DNA of 64,000 nt, from contig NC_079477.1 in assembly GCF_026230105.1 (NCBI RefSeq), positions 15,691,001 to 15,755,000 on the forward strand, read 5' to 3'. Below are positions 1 through 12,865 of this stretch, in pieces. The notes beneath the pieces were generated by a model, which was not told the DNA's origin, did no database searches, and worked only from the letters and a program-made list of their open reading frames with translations. The translations under genes and the position numbers were made by a program. Origin of the DNA: Diorhabda sublineata. Lineage: Eukaryota; Arthropoda; Insecta; Coleoptera; Chrysomelidae. Position 1 is the stretch's first letter, and every line of letters begins with the position of its first letter.

Positions 1-2217
1 TTTGCGTAAAAGAGTCCGAATTACCTAGTTAGAAATTTCTTTGTAATTATTAGCCTACAAGCCTTTTGATGAAATGAGCGAGATCTTCGAAGAGTAGATA
101 CTATGCTATTTCTATAGATTGCTCACAGAATCTGTAGTTGCCGTCATCTGCCAGACTTATTGCCCTGAGGTTGTATATGAGAGGCGGTGACCTGTCAGAA
201 GACCAAGGACCCATTTGATGTCGTTCTGGTTATCACATTTAGACTTCTTAGCCGAAATGATTTTGTTTTATGCTTAGAGTATTTCTCTAATGAGGCTCCA
301 TCTTCAATTGGCTGACAGTTCAATTCGTTATTGATGTGGCATGTCATTGGGCCACAGTAGGCCTCTGCTTCTAAGTATGGAATGTTGCCTCTTTTTTGGC
401 GAGGTTGTCTGCTTCCTCATTGATTGTTGTTTTTGTTTGATAATTTATTGAATAACTAAAACCTTTAAATTGATTGTTTGTCCTTTGTACTTTGAGAAAA
501 GACATTGAACTTTAGTAAGTGATATATGTACTCAAGGTATCATTACCAATTGCCACATACTATATATCTACAATATAATATATATATATATATATTATAT
601 ACAATTTATAAAGTTCGTGTACTCGTTAAGCATGATTTTTCACAAAAAAAATATTGATACTATGGAAACTATGCACCAAATTTTTTATGGTAAAAAAAGA
701 TTTTCTGAATAACCCTGTAAACGTAAAAGCACCTAAAGTATCGTACGTTGTGTTTTCTCAGTTGAGATCTCTAAACCCGAAACAATTGGAAAAATGAATG
801 TGTTGATGTGAACCACTGGAGAATGAGAAGTGCAAAAGCTTCAATAAACCATAGACGTCTTATGAGGTTAGTGGTTTTAATTGTGAAGAATTTCTTGGGT
901 ATGCGAAAGTTTAACCCAAGGCGGGTACCACGTTTGCTCACAATAAACCACAACGGTAAAAGTGTATGCCGTTGTTCAATTGCAATATAGACATATTGTA
1001 GATCCACCACAACACACTCGGGATGAATCAGCACCAAAGAAGATTGAAGTGGGTATTTTTTTTCTGAATTTTTGATTGACCCAACTTTTTTCAAATAGAA
1101 TCACTTTGTTCACTTCGTTCTAAATTTCTTGGTTTACCTAATCCTTTCCTAAATAGGTTTTCATAAATATATTTTTTGCCGCTATGACATTCTTCCACAT
1201 AACACATAATACGCTATATATTACTAGATTTATCATTTTGAAAAATGAACATATATAAAAAATTTAAAAAATAAGGAATTAAAGAGTGAAATTTAACTTT
1301 AACTTAATTTAAATGTAACTCTATACAGACCGAATATATCCATATTATATCTAGAAGAGTCTTACAAAAATTATTAACATGTTTTCTTTCTTTACTAGGT
1401 AGTATCCAAATCTGAAGAAAGTTGATATAAACTTGGGCAATTTTTGATTTGTTATTTGACGGGGTATTATCATTATTCTACTTTTCAGATCATTACGATC
1501 ATCACTCTCGAAAATTCATTGTCCATTCAAAATACATTCCACAAAGAATAGTTCAACGAAAGTTCTGCCGATAAGACCTGTCAAAAATTTCAAACTCCTC
1601 TGTGTTTTCTATTTCCGCATCTGTCTGTATCTACCATTCACGTTACGGCTTTACAAATTTCATCCTGCAATCATATCATCTTTATATAATTCTTGTATCC
1701 ATCAGCGTTATTTTATAAGCACGAGACTTATACTTCTCAATAATGTTACATCTGGAGTTTATATCAACATCATGTTGTATTGCAATTTTTTATAGAGCTG
1801 TGCATAACCAAATATTGTTATGTCATTATTTACGATTGATTAAATGAGTTTCTTCACTTCAAGTTCCTTTAAGATCAACGTAATCTTTCATCATTAGATG
1901 AACGCAGTTAAATTCTCCTCATTTAAATAAACACCTTTTACATATGACAATGACATTTGAATACAATCAATAACGGAATTAATAACTTTTTACATAAACA
2001 TTTTTCTAATAATTTTAATTTCAAACTACTCTAAAATTAGAAATATTAAATGTAGAAATATGAGTTTTAACAAAAATTTTGAATTTTAGAGATCTTGAAA
2101 AATCGAAAATATATACAAGGTGCAAACTTCGAAAATTATATTAATAAGCTATTTTGTAGGGATGTTGCATACGGTCGAGTGATTTGAAAAAAACTTATAC
2201 CTATTCAACAACAGAAA
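1..2217. other. AT-rich, no supported gene
   Basis: Only short overlapping frames on both strands (771-1094 and 808-990), with no recognisable protein. A short TA-rich stretch lies at 575-600. Nothing else seen. Confidence 0.6.
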
Positions 2218-2362
2218 TTATACACTACCACTACAGCAACACCCACAATTACATTGTAAAGTTCACCTTCAGTCTCTGAAGATGACAACTTAGTTATCGA
2301 AACGCGCGTCAGGTAGTGTAATTGTGAGTGTTGGTGTAGTGGTACTGTAAACAGTGTGTTCA
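2218..2362. repeat. dispersed repeat copy A, with inverted arms
   Basis: The arms 2222-2253 and 2317-2348 are inverted repeats with 29 of 32 matching. Between them is the core CTGAAGATGACAACTTAGTT followed by ATCGAAACGCGCGTCAG. The right arm AGTGTAATTGTGAGTGTTGG and the core recur at 10.5 kb and 46.65 kb, so this is a repeat family. Copies A and C share the right end GTAAACAGTGTGTTCA. Confidence 0.7.
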
Positions 2363-2599
2363 ATAGAAATATTACCAACGGATTCAAAAATTTCAATTTA
2401 CTAACAGAAAATGAAATATTAGCAAGTAATTGACTGAACTATATAAATATCAGAACTTCATATTTTTATTTAGATATCTATAGAATTAAATTTTCAATTC
2501 CAATCAAATACCGCTAATAAAATTGCTTCAAATCAAAAATGACGATACTTGATAATTTGACGAGTTTGATATTTCTTGATTATACTTAGATTTATGTAA

Positions 2600-3485
2600 T
2601 TTCATTTAAGTAAGAACAGAAAGTTGTGGGAGAATAAAAGTAGTATTTTACTACTAGGCCAATATATTGCCAAAAAGGAGATAGAGTAATATGATAATAT
2701 AATAAAGACCAGGAAAACTTGCGGAGGTGATGAAATAACATCGAAATTGATAAAATGATGGTTGAAAAGAACAGAAATAAACCGATATATCTGGCTCAAA
2801 CATCTAAGTTTGTACTAAAGTGTAAAAAACAAAAATCAGAGAATAAGTGGCGATAAGAAGAGAAAAAACTGATAATATACATGTAGTCTGAAGGCTGCCA
2901 AATAAGGTAATTCAGGAAGGAGACGAATTATATCTAACATAAATAGATTTGAGGACGACTTTTGATACTAGACAGAAAAGAACAACTCTAGCAAAATTAT
3001 TGAATAACGCAAAGAAACAATAATGATGATTTTCTAATGGACAAAGAATTAAAACATAGAAACAGTTTAAGTAGGTTGTTATTTGTTTTAGGAATAGATG
3101 AAAAAGGGATAGTAGGATAATAGAAATTAAAAATTTGTTACATGCAGATAACGTAAATAAGTAAAATAGGGAAATTGATAGATATAAAGGATTGACATAT
3201 AAAGATTCAATGAATAAATCCAATAAATTAACAGCAATCTACTATTGAATAAACAGAACGATCTTAGACCACAAACAAATAGATATTGAAGAAAAAAATA
3301 AGTAATATAACTAATACCATTCTTATATTCAACACAGAGTTGAGAAAAAGAACAAGACAAGAACTGGAGCAATTGAATTGGTATATATCAGAAAAATAGT
3401 TGACAAAAAGGAAATAGGGCAAAATCAGAATCGAATCTGTGAGAGAAAATATGGAGCAAATATCAATAAAATAAAAAAAAACCAA
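2600..3485 (+). mobile_element. strongly decayed LINE relic
   Basis: A purine-rich plus strand of about 880 bp reads through stops as CGGDEITSKLIK, like the GxDxIxxELIK linker before the RT. ELYLT followed by IDLRTTFDTRQKRTTLAKLL is like RT domain A with AFD, and LKNLLHADN is like the YADD box. The order and spacing fit a reverse transcriptase, but each match is weak. The long minus-strand open frames here come from the A-rich composition and are not genes. Confidence 0.4.
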
Positions 3486-4586
3486 GGAAAAGCGAGCGGA
3501 AGTCGAGTTATCATTATATTCTTCATTTTATAATGAAGGTTTTTCATGTGTTTTGACTTATAATAACTAATAATAACTAATAATAATGCAGAGTTGTTCC
3601 AAAGTAAGGAACAGAAATTACTCAAATGCTAAAACACGTGAATTGATTCTACTATGGGCATTCAATATAGAATAATAGTTTATCGTACTGTTTGAAAATG
3701 ATCAGTCAAATCTTAATGGCAAAACTGATAGTGAATTAGATCCTTCAGACGTCGAGATCCTAAACGTCTCAGAGCCTTCTCCAAAAAAGTTTTTTACCTC
3801 TTCATTACATCCCCTTTAATTGAATGAAAATATTTGTGGCTAATAAAATAGAATTTGTTTCCTCAAGATCTCAAGATATGTTTTGAGTATGGTTAGTGAA
3901 AATATCATGAAAAACGGAATCTCACCATACCGTCTTTTTCTGTTTCTCATGTGATTATTAAGAAAAAAACAATATAAACAATAAAATTATACAAATATTT
4001 TTAGTGCTAGCGACGGGTGAATTAAAGTAAGAATATTCTTCGTCCTCTACTTGAAAGTTTCCTATTCCTTGATAAAACTCGTGGAATTGTCAATATCCTC
4101 AGTTGGTATTTTATTTGATTCCACTCTAATTATATTTTTTATATCTTCTTATTTGGATGTAATTAATGGCGTTAAATCTGAAGATCTTGGAACCAATCAA
4201 TTGTACACCGTCGTCCTGTAAATATGTCATAGATATATTCTCTCCAAAGCATAACAGATATAGCAGGTACTAATTCCGATGTTAAAAGTATTAATAGCAT
4301 TTAGTTGTAAGGTTTTTCTAAGCCAACCATGGTCCCAATATACTACTATTTCGCTACGTATGAACTTCAAATATCTAGTGTGACTTTGCCTGACTCCAGT
4401 AACGATAATGGGGCTGTTAACGACTCCATTCCAATAAAAATTAGATATTTATATTCACCTGTCGAACCTAACCTAACCAAAAAGTATATGTGGATATTTT
4501 TTTCTGAAACAATTTCCTGATAATCGCATACGTTGAAGAAGTAGGGTAGCGTTAAAAATTCGTTTACTGTATATATTTGCATTTCG

Positions 4587-4587
<1 letters not shown>

Positions 4588-4649
<62 letters not shown>
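4588..4649. repeat. (TA)n microsatellite
   Basis: About 31 uninterrupted TA units. The flanks TTTAC and GTAAAG face each other as an imperfect palindrome. Confidence 0.98.
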
Positions 4650-4651
<2 letters not shown>

Positions 4652-4975
4652 AAAGAAGTCTTTTCCAGCTATATTATGAGCGGTTTCTTATTGGAAACGT
4701 GGCAATGAAACATCAAAGTGGACTAACTTTAATATATTTTCCAAGTTTTCAATTACTTATGTATTCATCGTATGGGAAATAATTAATTAAGATTTTCGGT
4801 GATTTTCGTAGAATAATTCTATCAACGACAATTTGTATATTGAATTTTGAAACCTATGAATTTGAAAATTTTTTACAAGAATACGATTCAAAACCACTGA
4901 AAATCTTAATTATTTTCCAGACGATGAATACATCGTGGTACAGTGGTACAGTGGTTTTGAATCGTATTCTTCTAA
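4650..4975. repeat. foldback repeat region
   Basis: Two nested inverted repeats lie here. 4878-4899 and 4949-4970 are perfect 22-bp arms (starting AGAATACGATTC). A longer imperfect pair, 4752-4797 against 4899-4938, shares GATGAATACA and AATCTTAATTA. A tandem GGTACAGTGGTACAGT lies in the loop. Part of the region (4650-4775) recurs in inverse at 59.56-59.68 kb. Confidence 0.65.
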
Positions 4976-6049
4976 AAAATTTATCAAAATACTTATGATA
5001 TTGACACTGACAATCTGCGTATTTAAATTAATCAATAGATCACCTAGATCATGAACATCAAAATATGAATAAAATCAAACTAGAACTTTGTTCTAATAAT
5101 AAAAATTAATTTTTCCTTGGTCCTTACATCTCAAATATGTAGCAGTACTTAATCAATCAAATTATTTATAGTTTCATTAGAATTTACAAAACAAAGTTAT
5201 GAATTTTACTTAAATTATTTATATCTTTTCAATAATTTATTATAGCTTTTTCGTTTTTTTAAATGTGAACCATTTCTAAGAATTCTCTTTTTCGTGTATT
5301 AGATTCTGTTACAAGAATTTTTGAATCTTTATAATTGAATTTATGTTTTTTTGATATCTCACAGTTCGTTAATGCAGTTCTATTTTTTTAACGTATTGAT
5401 GACCTGTTAGTCTATTTTCTAAATACATAAAAATTATGAAAATTGTTTTTATCACTTTCTTTCAAATAACACACTTTTTTAGTTGACCTCGATAAGTAAA
5501 CAACTGCAAAAAAACAAGTAAATAACTGATCAACAATTAAATTATTCTATAAATACATGCCATCACCTACCTTTTTCCTGATTATAACCTAAATTCTAAT
5601 TGGGACGATCCAAAGACTATTTCAAACTTGTTATATTTATTACAAGAACGAATTCGGAGTTTTTATCTACTTATTTCTACAAATTTGTGATATATAACCT
5701 ACGAACTTTATTGGTGAATCGAAAAAATCATCTTTGATTGTAAGCATTTGTTAATAAAAACGCTTTAATTGATATTCCTGCAGCATGACATAACCTTATT
5801 TATGAAAAAATTCAATTTTCAACTTTACTTTTCGAAAAATATAGAAACATATATAACCTCTAACTACTACATAACAAAAAAATAACAATTCAACTTTCAT
5901 CGTTGATATAAAACAAGTAACTATAACATTTTATTACATAAAAACAAATTGGATTATTGAAATAATGAAATGTGGAAAATTATCTTGTTTAAAGAGATAT
6001 TTGTGAAAATTCATGCAATTGCGTTATACGTATTTCCCTGCGTGACTAA

Positions 6050-6620
6050 TATATGCAGAAAACACCTAATGAGTCCGAACTATATTAAACGAACGTTGGC
6101 ATAAACAATGAGAAATGCATGCATGCAACGACAAAGAACGAAGTTTAATTTGATGTTCTGTACGCATGCAAGGTTGTGTTTGGGTGAAGAGAGTCCACCG
6201 CACCGTATCGCCTGAAGGACCAACGAGAAGCAACAAGCGCTGGCGGCTGCGGAGGACATTTACGCGCGGGAATTCAAATCTGTCTACATAATTATCAATA
6301 AGTAGGTTAGGTTGCTCACCTCTAAAAAAGAATACCCCGCGGCTGTCGAACACGACTAATGACTGTCACATCACCCTGCACTCTTTGGGTTATACCTATA
6401 GGTATGTGGCATGCGGATTGCATATAGCATATAGGAGGGGCCCCCAGCGCAGTCGTATACATCTTAGTGTGATGGCCGCTACTCACATTGGAAGATAGGC
6501 CATCAAGTATGCCGTGTATACCGCCGCACAGCCAGCTATATAGCGATTGTAAAACTTTTAGGACACTTTGCGAACCTCTCGGCTGACATCGGCTCCGAAC
6601 TCTTCTAATATCCGGATGGA
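6050..6620. other. GC-rich island of unknown nature
   Basis: This block of roughly 570 bp has clearly higher GC and CpG content than anything nearby, for example CGCTGGCGGCTGCGG at 6238-6252 and AGGGGCCCCCAGCGC at 6436-6450. Minus-strand frames 6654-6322 and 6353-6066 are open but resemble no family I know. A TTCTTTTTTAG/AGGTGAGC junction near 6319-6330 could be read as an acceptor or a donor, which is ambiguous. It could be a transposon fragment, a noncoding RNA exon or a regulatory element. Confidence 0.5.
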
Positions 6621-7483
6621 TCACTAGCGCTGTCTTTTTCTTTACCATTAGCATTTACAAATGCATTTCGACTTGCTCGTAAATCGTAAACATTTTCTGT
6701 ACACTGCCTCTCTAACGTCCCTCTTTCTTTTGCTTACTTCTACCATTCGCTATCGGATCAAATCACCGGCTAGACGCCGACAGTGTTCTTGTATAAACTT
6801 ATCTGTTTGTTTTTCCGTGACCGGAACAACATAAATTATTCATTTTATACATATTCTCAATAAAATTTCATTAATTATTGGAAATCAATATCTATACAAG
6901 CTATATTACTAATAATAAATAAAAACAACATACTTACATAAAATGTTGAGAATAGTTCTAAGTTACTATTATGATTTCAAGAAAAACATTGTTATTAGTT
7001 TGGTTAAAATTTGGAATTGGTTCCTTGTTGGCAACTACAAACAAAATCAACAAATTGTGTAGTTTTGAAATGATAGAACAGAGTAGTGGGATTATAAGTT
7101 TAAATCAGATCAATACCGTTATGCTTAAACTAACTAAACTAATATAGATAAAAAATTTCATTTTTTCCTTAATTAAATGTAATAGAAGTCATATAATATC
7201 TCCCTAACAAAAATGAAAATTAAGATAACCAACTTCTGTATGTACGAGGTATTACTATTGAGTTACGAGACTGACACTGTAACATATTATACATTGAAAT
7301 CATACATATTTACTTCTTTATCCCTACAAACACTATTCGGAAACCTTCTGGTGTTTGAAACAGTGCTGAAAGTCTTTCTGACAACTTCCTCAAGCTGTCA
7401 AGTTACTCTTTTACAGCTTCAGCGGGTTAGTTTCAGGATATATAAGTTTGTGTACTTTCCAATAGCACTAGTAGAATAGTTAT

Positions 7484-7608
7484 TTACGTAACTAGTTATG
7501 AAAAGAGCGATATTGATCAAAAAGCGTGATATTCACCAAAACTACCGCCAGCTCGTTTTGCAAATTATGCGAATTGAATATCGTTCTTTTCATAACGTGT
7601 TCACGTAC
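7484..7608. mobile_element. short foldback element
   Basis: GTTATGAAAAGAGCGATATT (7495-7514) is mirrored by AATATCGTTCTTTTCATAAC (7577-7596) with one mismatch. Outside that, ACGTAAC and ACGTGAAC extend the pairing less perfectly. The unit is about 125 bp in all and noncoding. It looks like a MITE remnant and lies 170 bp before the Crypton relic. Confidence 0.6.
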
Positions 7609-7774
7609 AACGCTTTATATAAGTAATTCCGTATTTTATAATATTTAATATAATTTTCAATTACAATGGAAATATTAATGTTATAATGGTATTAGAAGTA
7701 TAGTTACAATGAAAGAAAACAACGATTTTTCAAAATAAGTCAAAACAAGTGATAAGTAATTACTTGAAAAGTCT

Positions 7775-8450
7775 TCATATAGCGACCTAGATATTTCATT
7801 TGAAGTACGAGAGCAAATGCTGCAGTGGGTGGCTCAATACCTGAAAATTTGAGAAGTAGATGAGCTCTGGCTTACCAAAAATTTGAAAAATTCATATTCA
7901 ATGTTGAGATCTGAACTCACCGTGGTCAAAAATGTCAATATCAAAGAATAGACTATGCTTTTGGATTGCCTGAAGAGATGGTCAGCAGGATACCATGAAA
8001 AAAAAATCGGAGATTTTGATAAAGGAGCATGTTGAAAGATTTGAAGAGAAGGCTGGAGACGAAATATTTCTATTTGCAGAAGTACGACTCAATTAACGAT
8101 ATGTTAATAATTTATTATTAAATAAATCTGTTTCTCAGGGCACAATGATAATAGGGATTGCGGAAGCCTACAGGAAGGCCAATTTGACGTTCCTACGAGG
8201 AGGAGGAAGGCACCTTTTTTAAAATTACAATTCCGGAAAGCAAAAAACACGTTATCCGCGAATTTGGGGCGACTGGTGGAAATATTACTGGTGCCAATCT
8301 TGTTGACCTCCTCAAAATGTATATAACTCCTACTGTAAAGCACAACAGATTTGTTGTGAGATAATATAATGGAAAATGTGGCTACAGCCCGCTATATTGA
8401 AACCTTTTCTGTATGTGAGTCCACTAAAAAATGCGGACAAAAGGAAACTG
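7775..8450 (+). mobile_element. Crypton-type tyrosine recombinase relic
   Basis: Fragments in shifting plus-strand frames align by eye with animal Crypton-like tyrosine recombinases. NSYSMLRSELTVVKNVNIKE, then LLDCLKRWSAGYHEKK, correspond to the SAM-like N-terminal domain. EILIKEHVERFEEKAGDE, then MIIGIAEAYRKANLTFLRGG, correspond to the start of the catalytic domain, where active enzymes read G(I/V)AGACRRxEL, so the catalytic Arg motif is damaged. KITIPESKK, the stretch up to TPTVKHNRFVVR, and YNGKCGY follow the family pattern. The later HxxR and Tyr motifs were not found. The element is dead, and its ends are not visible. The assignment rests on remembered family patterns. Confidence 0.55.
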
Positions 8451-10494
8451 TTTGTTGTGGGATAGAGTAATGCGTGGATTAAACTCATTAACTAATAAAG
8501 CTATGCATATCAGAGTTAATGATGCTGACCTCTGTTAATATGTATTGTGAAAGTTGTATTCCCTAGGTTATCCTTACATAACCTATCTAAAAGACAGTTT
8601 ATTTTCGATGAACATACAGCTGTTTTCAGTCATTTTCAAACATGGATAATATATTTAAAATTAATTAATTTGGAAATCAAATATTTCATTAAAAATGAAT
8701 GGAATAGAAAAAACTATACCAAGTACTCTGTTTTTTCAATTACTTGTCAAAGGTAACTTAGTTGAAATATTTCAGATCCGATGATTATAATTGATGGTGT
8801 TATTTTTGTTTACCTCACACACAAGGATTGAAAGGATTTACTTTCAAAAATATACATCCAAATCCGATTATCACAAAATCGCATGTGTACCTATTATTTA
8901 TTATATTGTTTATTGAAATCAAGTGTGTTGAATATAAACATTTTCAAGTTATTGAAGATTTGTGTCCATAATAAGAGCAATTTTGGACAAATAAAACGAA
9001 TTCGGAATATTATCTACTGAAAAATCTCATCTCTCTCTCATCTTCCATAAAAATAGTAATAAAGGTAAAACAATTATCCTAACAGTTTTTCTATGTATAT
9101 AAAAAGGTCTCAACGGGCTTTTACATAAATTGAAACATCCCTTCTTAGGAAAATATGAGATAGGTTCGCTTTACATTTATCATTAGAATATAGAAGATAT
9201 TTTTCACTCCAAAATGTATGCTATCAATTAAATTAAACCAATAGATACATTTCGTAATGAAAAGTTTGGAAGAGGTTGCCGATCAAATTGGTAAAAATTA
9301 AATAAATAAAATTAGAAAAAACTTGAGAGTTGATAATAGTAGGAAAAAAATGATATGGGAAATAGGTCGCAGAAAAGAGAAATCTATGAATTTGGAATTT
9401 TTTATTATTCTAAATATAGAAAAATCTTCCACCGTAGCTTTTATTGACTTATAGTAATAAAATTCATATATCAGGATTGTTGCAGGAAATCGATATAAAT
9501 CGAATGAAATCTTTTAAACTCTCCTGAACAATCTGCTTTCAAGACTGTGTGGTATCGGATAAATGAAGCAAAATTTGCAAAATTTTTAATTAAAGGTTGA
9601 GGCTAGAAATTTTCAGATACATCCAGATTATTATAAAAGATGAAGAAGAGACTTGTCACTATGTTAAAAACATTGATGTTTGAAAAGTAAGAGTGGTAGC
9701 ACTGTCTAAATGTTTTACTTGTGGATGGTCCAATTCATATGCGTCTGGGCTGGTATTTCTGCTAATTCTCTTATTTTTCTTTTTCATTTCCGTAAAATTT
9801 TCATTCGTGAAACATTACCTACCATTGTTTTATATCTATATTGTTCCTTATATTCATTAAATTAAACCAAACTTTCCCAAACTTTTTTTTCTTTCATAGA
9901 CAACTTTCAAAACAAAATTTCGCCGAAGCCCGCATCTACATTACTACCAATTTCTAGGTATTTACAGTTTTTTAAAAAAAGAAAATTAAAATTGATTTCT
10001 TGATAAGATTAATTATTTGATAATAGAATCAACTCTACAAATTTGCAAGATTGCAAGCATATATACCTCAATTGGTATTAAATTGCACGTCTGAATAAGC
10101 GTTGCGGACGGGACGATGGCCAGTGCGGCGTTGTACTTAATATGGAATATGCAAGTTTTTACTAGTGACAGTCACCGAGCTTCTTAAAATATTATCTGCC
10201 TATATTGATAGGAGGAGTCAAGCTTAGATTTCTGATCTTCACTATCGAAACCAAATGGATTTTCATAGACCCCCGCTTACGATTCTGGACCCCCATTTTT
10301 TGATACGTCCAGCATAAATTCCCGTTGAGTCTTCTGTGGACCCCTGGTGGGAATCAGGCTATTGGAGAAAGAGTCTGTATATTTTTATCTTCTTAACTAA
10401 ATATATGGATATAATAAGATTATTCTCATATTTATATTTATTTATGCATAAAGTTCCAGTTTATTGTCAAGCTGAAAAATATAACAACAGATTA
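8451..10494. other. AT-rich, no supported gene
   Basis: No frame above 70 codons and no recognisable transposon protein. 10.07-10.35 kb is slightly richer in GC and may be the front part of repeat copy B. Confidence 0.6.
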
Positions 10495-10563
10495 CCTTCA
10501 GTCTCTGAAGACGATAACTTGGTTATTGAAATGCGCGTCAGACAGTGTAATTGTGAGTGTTGG
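10495..10563 (+). repeat. dispersed repeat copy B
   Basis: This copy is nearly identical to the core and inner right arm of copy A: CTTCAGTCTCTGAAGACGAT, then AACTTGGTTATTGAAATGCG. It lacks the left inverted arm and diverges after GAGTGTTGG. Confidence 0.7.
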
Positions 10564-11094
10564 AGTTAACAGTTCCAGAAATTCCAACTTTGTTAGAGCA
10601 GTCTTGTTTGATTTGTTAGGTTTTAGTATATATTCACAATATGCTTTTATTATTTCATAAAATGATACATGATGAGAAGATTAGAGCTGCATTACTCTTT
10701 AAATGATAAAGAATGGGAATTATTAACAGAACTGAACAAAAATATATGTTTTCGTACATATCTGGCACAGGATTGAATTTTAAGGAGTAGAGAACAGGAA
10801 GTGGAAAAATAATTATAGATTCAAAAGACGTTGGTTTGTGGATTATTCATAAAATGCATACAATGTCGACAACCCAAATCAAAACTGTTGCATCATAAAC
10901 ATTATTTAGTACTATCAAAATGTAAGTTGCAATATTTACTCAAGTTTTTCGTCTGAGTACACTTTAAATAACCTTTAAATAACTTTAAATTATGTAAATG
11001 AAATCGGTTTCTCATTTGTTGAATTCGCAAAATTACCAAACAAACATTCGTACGAGAGCTGCTACTTGAGTATAGAAATAGACACTTCAAAACA

Positions 11095-11665
11095 GAAATT
11101 TGTAATTGGATTGATTTTCAAAATATTTTACATTAAGGTCAATAAACTTTTGCATGCGTTTGAACCAATTGTCGAAGCATTTTGTCTATTCCGATTGAGA
11201 TAATCCCAAAATATGTGATTTGAACTCTTCAACCGATTATCCAGATGTAGAAAAACGTTAACCTTGCAATTTACTCTTGATCTGCGGAAATAACAATACG
11301 TTGCTCTAATGGAACAGTGGCGACATGTCTAGTAATTCCGAAAAAACAGGAGACCATTCACTTCGAAGTGGTTCGTGCGCAAACAACTTTTGTTGGATTT
11401 GGCTCGTCTTGAAAGAACCATACAGTCTTTTGTTGTTAAGACGCATTTGCATAGATTCATCATTCATTACCTGTCACGATTTTATAGATGTCTTTCAAAG
11501 TACCATGATTGAATTTTTTCAGCTTTTCTTTACACCTCTCGACACGAGCTAATTCAAACGATTGTCAAATTATGTGGTATCCAACGCAAACAAATATTTT
11601 TGACAGCCAAAAAAGTCGAAACGAGTTGATTGGCACACTGCTGTTAGTTTCATCCACAGGGAAGT
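11095..11665 (-). mobile_element. mariner transposon relic
   Basis: Minus-strand fragments in several frames spell a mariner transposase, read downwards from 11.62 kb: RWIPHNLTI, then KKFNHGTLKDIYKIVTG, then QQKTVWFFQDEPNPTKVV, and near the end SQSE*TKCFDNWFKRMQKFI. The middle of the catalytic domain is missing or scrambled, including the HxDN and SPDL motifs. Several stops and frameshifts break it. It belongs to a different mariner lineage from the copy at 54.9 kb, judging by the C-terminal FDNWFKRMQKFI motif. Confidence 0.8.
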
Positions 11666-11929
11666 CATAGAAAATCATGACAGGAAAATGATTGCGATTT
11701 AATTACATTTTTTTACCAATTTACCAATATAAATGTTTCAAGTATCTGTTAACAACTCAAATAGCACGTTTACCATTACAAAAGTCAAACTTTATGAAGG
11801 CTATATCAGATTTAACATATTCACATTATTCTTGTCATATCCCAAAACTTAAGTAGCAAGCTTCATATATACCTGTTTTTAGTTGTTAGGATCTAAAATA
11901 CTTTCTTTATCAATTTATTCAATTTATAC

Positions 11930-11930
<1 letters not shown>

Positions 11931-11999
<69 letters not shown>
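11931..11999. repeat. (TA)n microsatellite
   Basis: About 34 TA units at the centre of an imperfect palindrome: AAAATACTTTCTTTAT before it, ATGAATAAAGTATTTTGG after it. Confidence 0.98.
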
Positions 12000-12005
<6 letters not shown>

Positions 12006-12590
12006 CATGTATGAATAAAGTATTTTGGTGGAGTATCCGATGTTTGTTATTGGTCTATGTGTTATAAAAATAATTCCTTGGAGAAATGTTATTACTATCA
12101 TTACAGCGCAGGGAATAAATTACTTTATTGGTTTCCATAATTCATATGTTTTTATCTACTTGTTACTATACCGTTATGTTTGACTCCATGTATACTCGTA
12201 CAAAGCAACTGAAAAGTAGAAACATCTTCATGAAGATAGAGAGAATGTTTCCCATTTCCAACTCATTTATAGAATAAATTAAAGAAAACACCTTAAGAAA
12301 TGGTGATAATAACAATGAGGAAATTAGAAAGAATACTAAAACTGGAAATGAATTGGGAGGTGTGGAACTAGTGGGATTGCGTTATCAATAATAACTCGTC
12401 ATGAGTAAGAAGTGTGGTTGATTAACGAATAATATATTTCCGTTGTGGCAAATTAATGGTTATTTGTTTTTAGTGTCGAAGAACGATAAGATCTCTCTTT
12501 AAAATAAATATTGTAGTGACATCGAAGTTAGAGTCTGCGAAATTAACTTTATAAATGTATATTTGAGAATTGGAATATAAATTTAATAGG

Positions 12591-12755
12591 TACAGTAAAG
12601 TTTATTCGGACAAATTTTGAGATTTTTTTGGAAAAACCTGCGTTGATTATCTTTTGAAAAAAATTCTGTAGATACATTTTCCATAATTCGATCCCCTCCA
12701 GTAGTTGTTTAAGGGATTATTTGCTGTCCAAATAAACTTCCAAAAATGGGTACTA
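12591..12755. mobile_element. short element with inverted ends
   Basis: AAGTTTATTCGGACA (12598-12612) pairs with TGTCCAAATAAACTT (12725-12739), with one mismatch. The left side begins TACAGTAAAG, a start reminiscent of pogo or Tc1-like elements. It is about 165 bp and noncoding. Confidence 0.45.
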
Positions 12756-12865
12756 GAAACGCTACAAATATAATTTAGGCTTTGAACGCACTAGGTGGAA
12801 ACAAAATATTCATTATAATATAAAAATTTCAATTAGTTTCAAACAGTCTTTTACTTATGGAACAT

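Noticed and set aside
2602..3625. Cluster of hydrophobic minus-strand open frames
   Set aside because: They are Phe, Leu, Ile and Tyr rich because the opposite strand is A-rich. The plus strand shows RT-like debris instead.
4466..4480. Short CCTAACCTAACC
   Set aside because: Only two to three units of the telomere motif; expected by chance or from scattered insect repeats.
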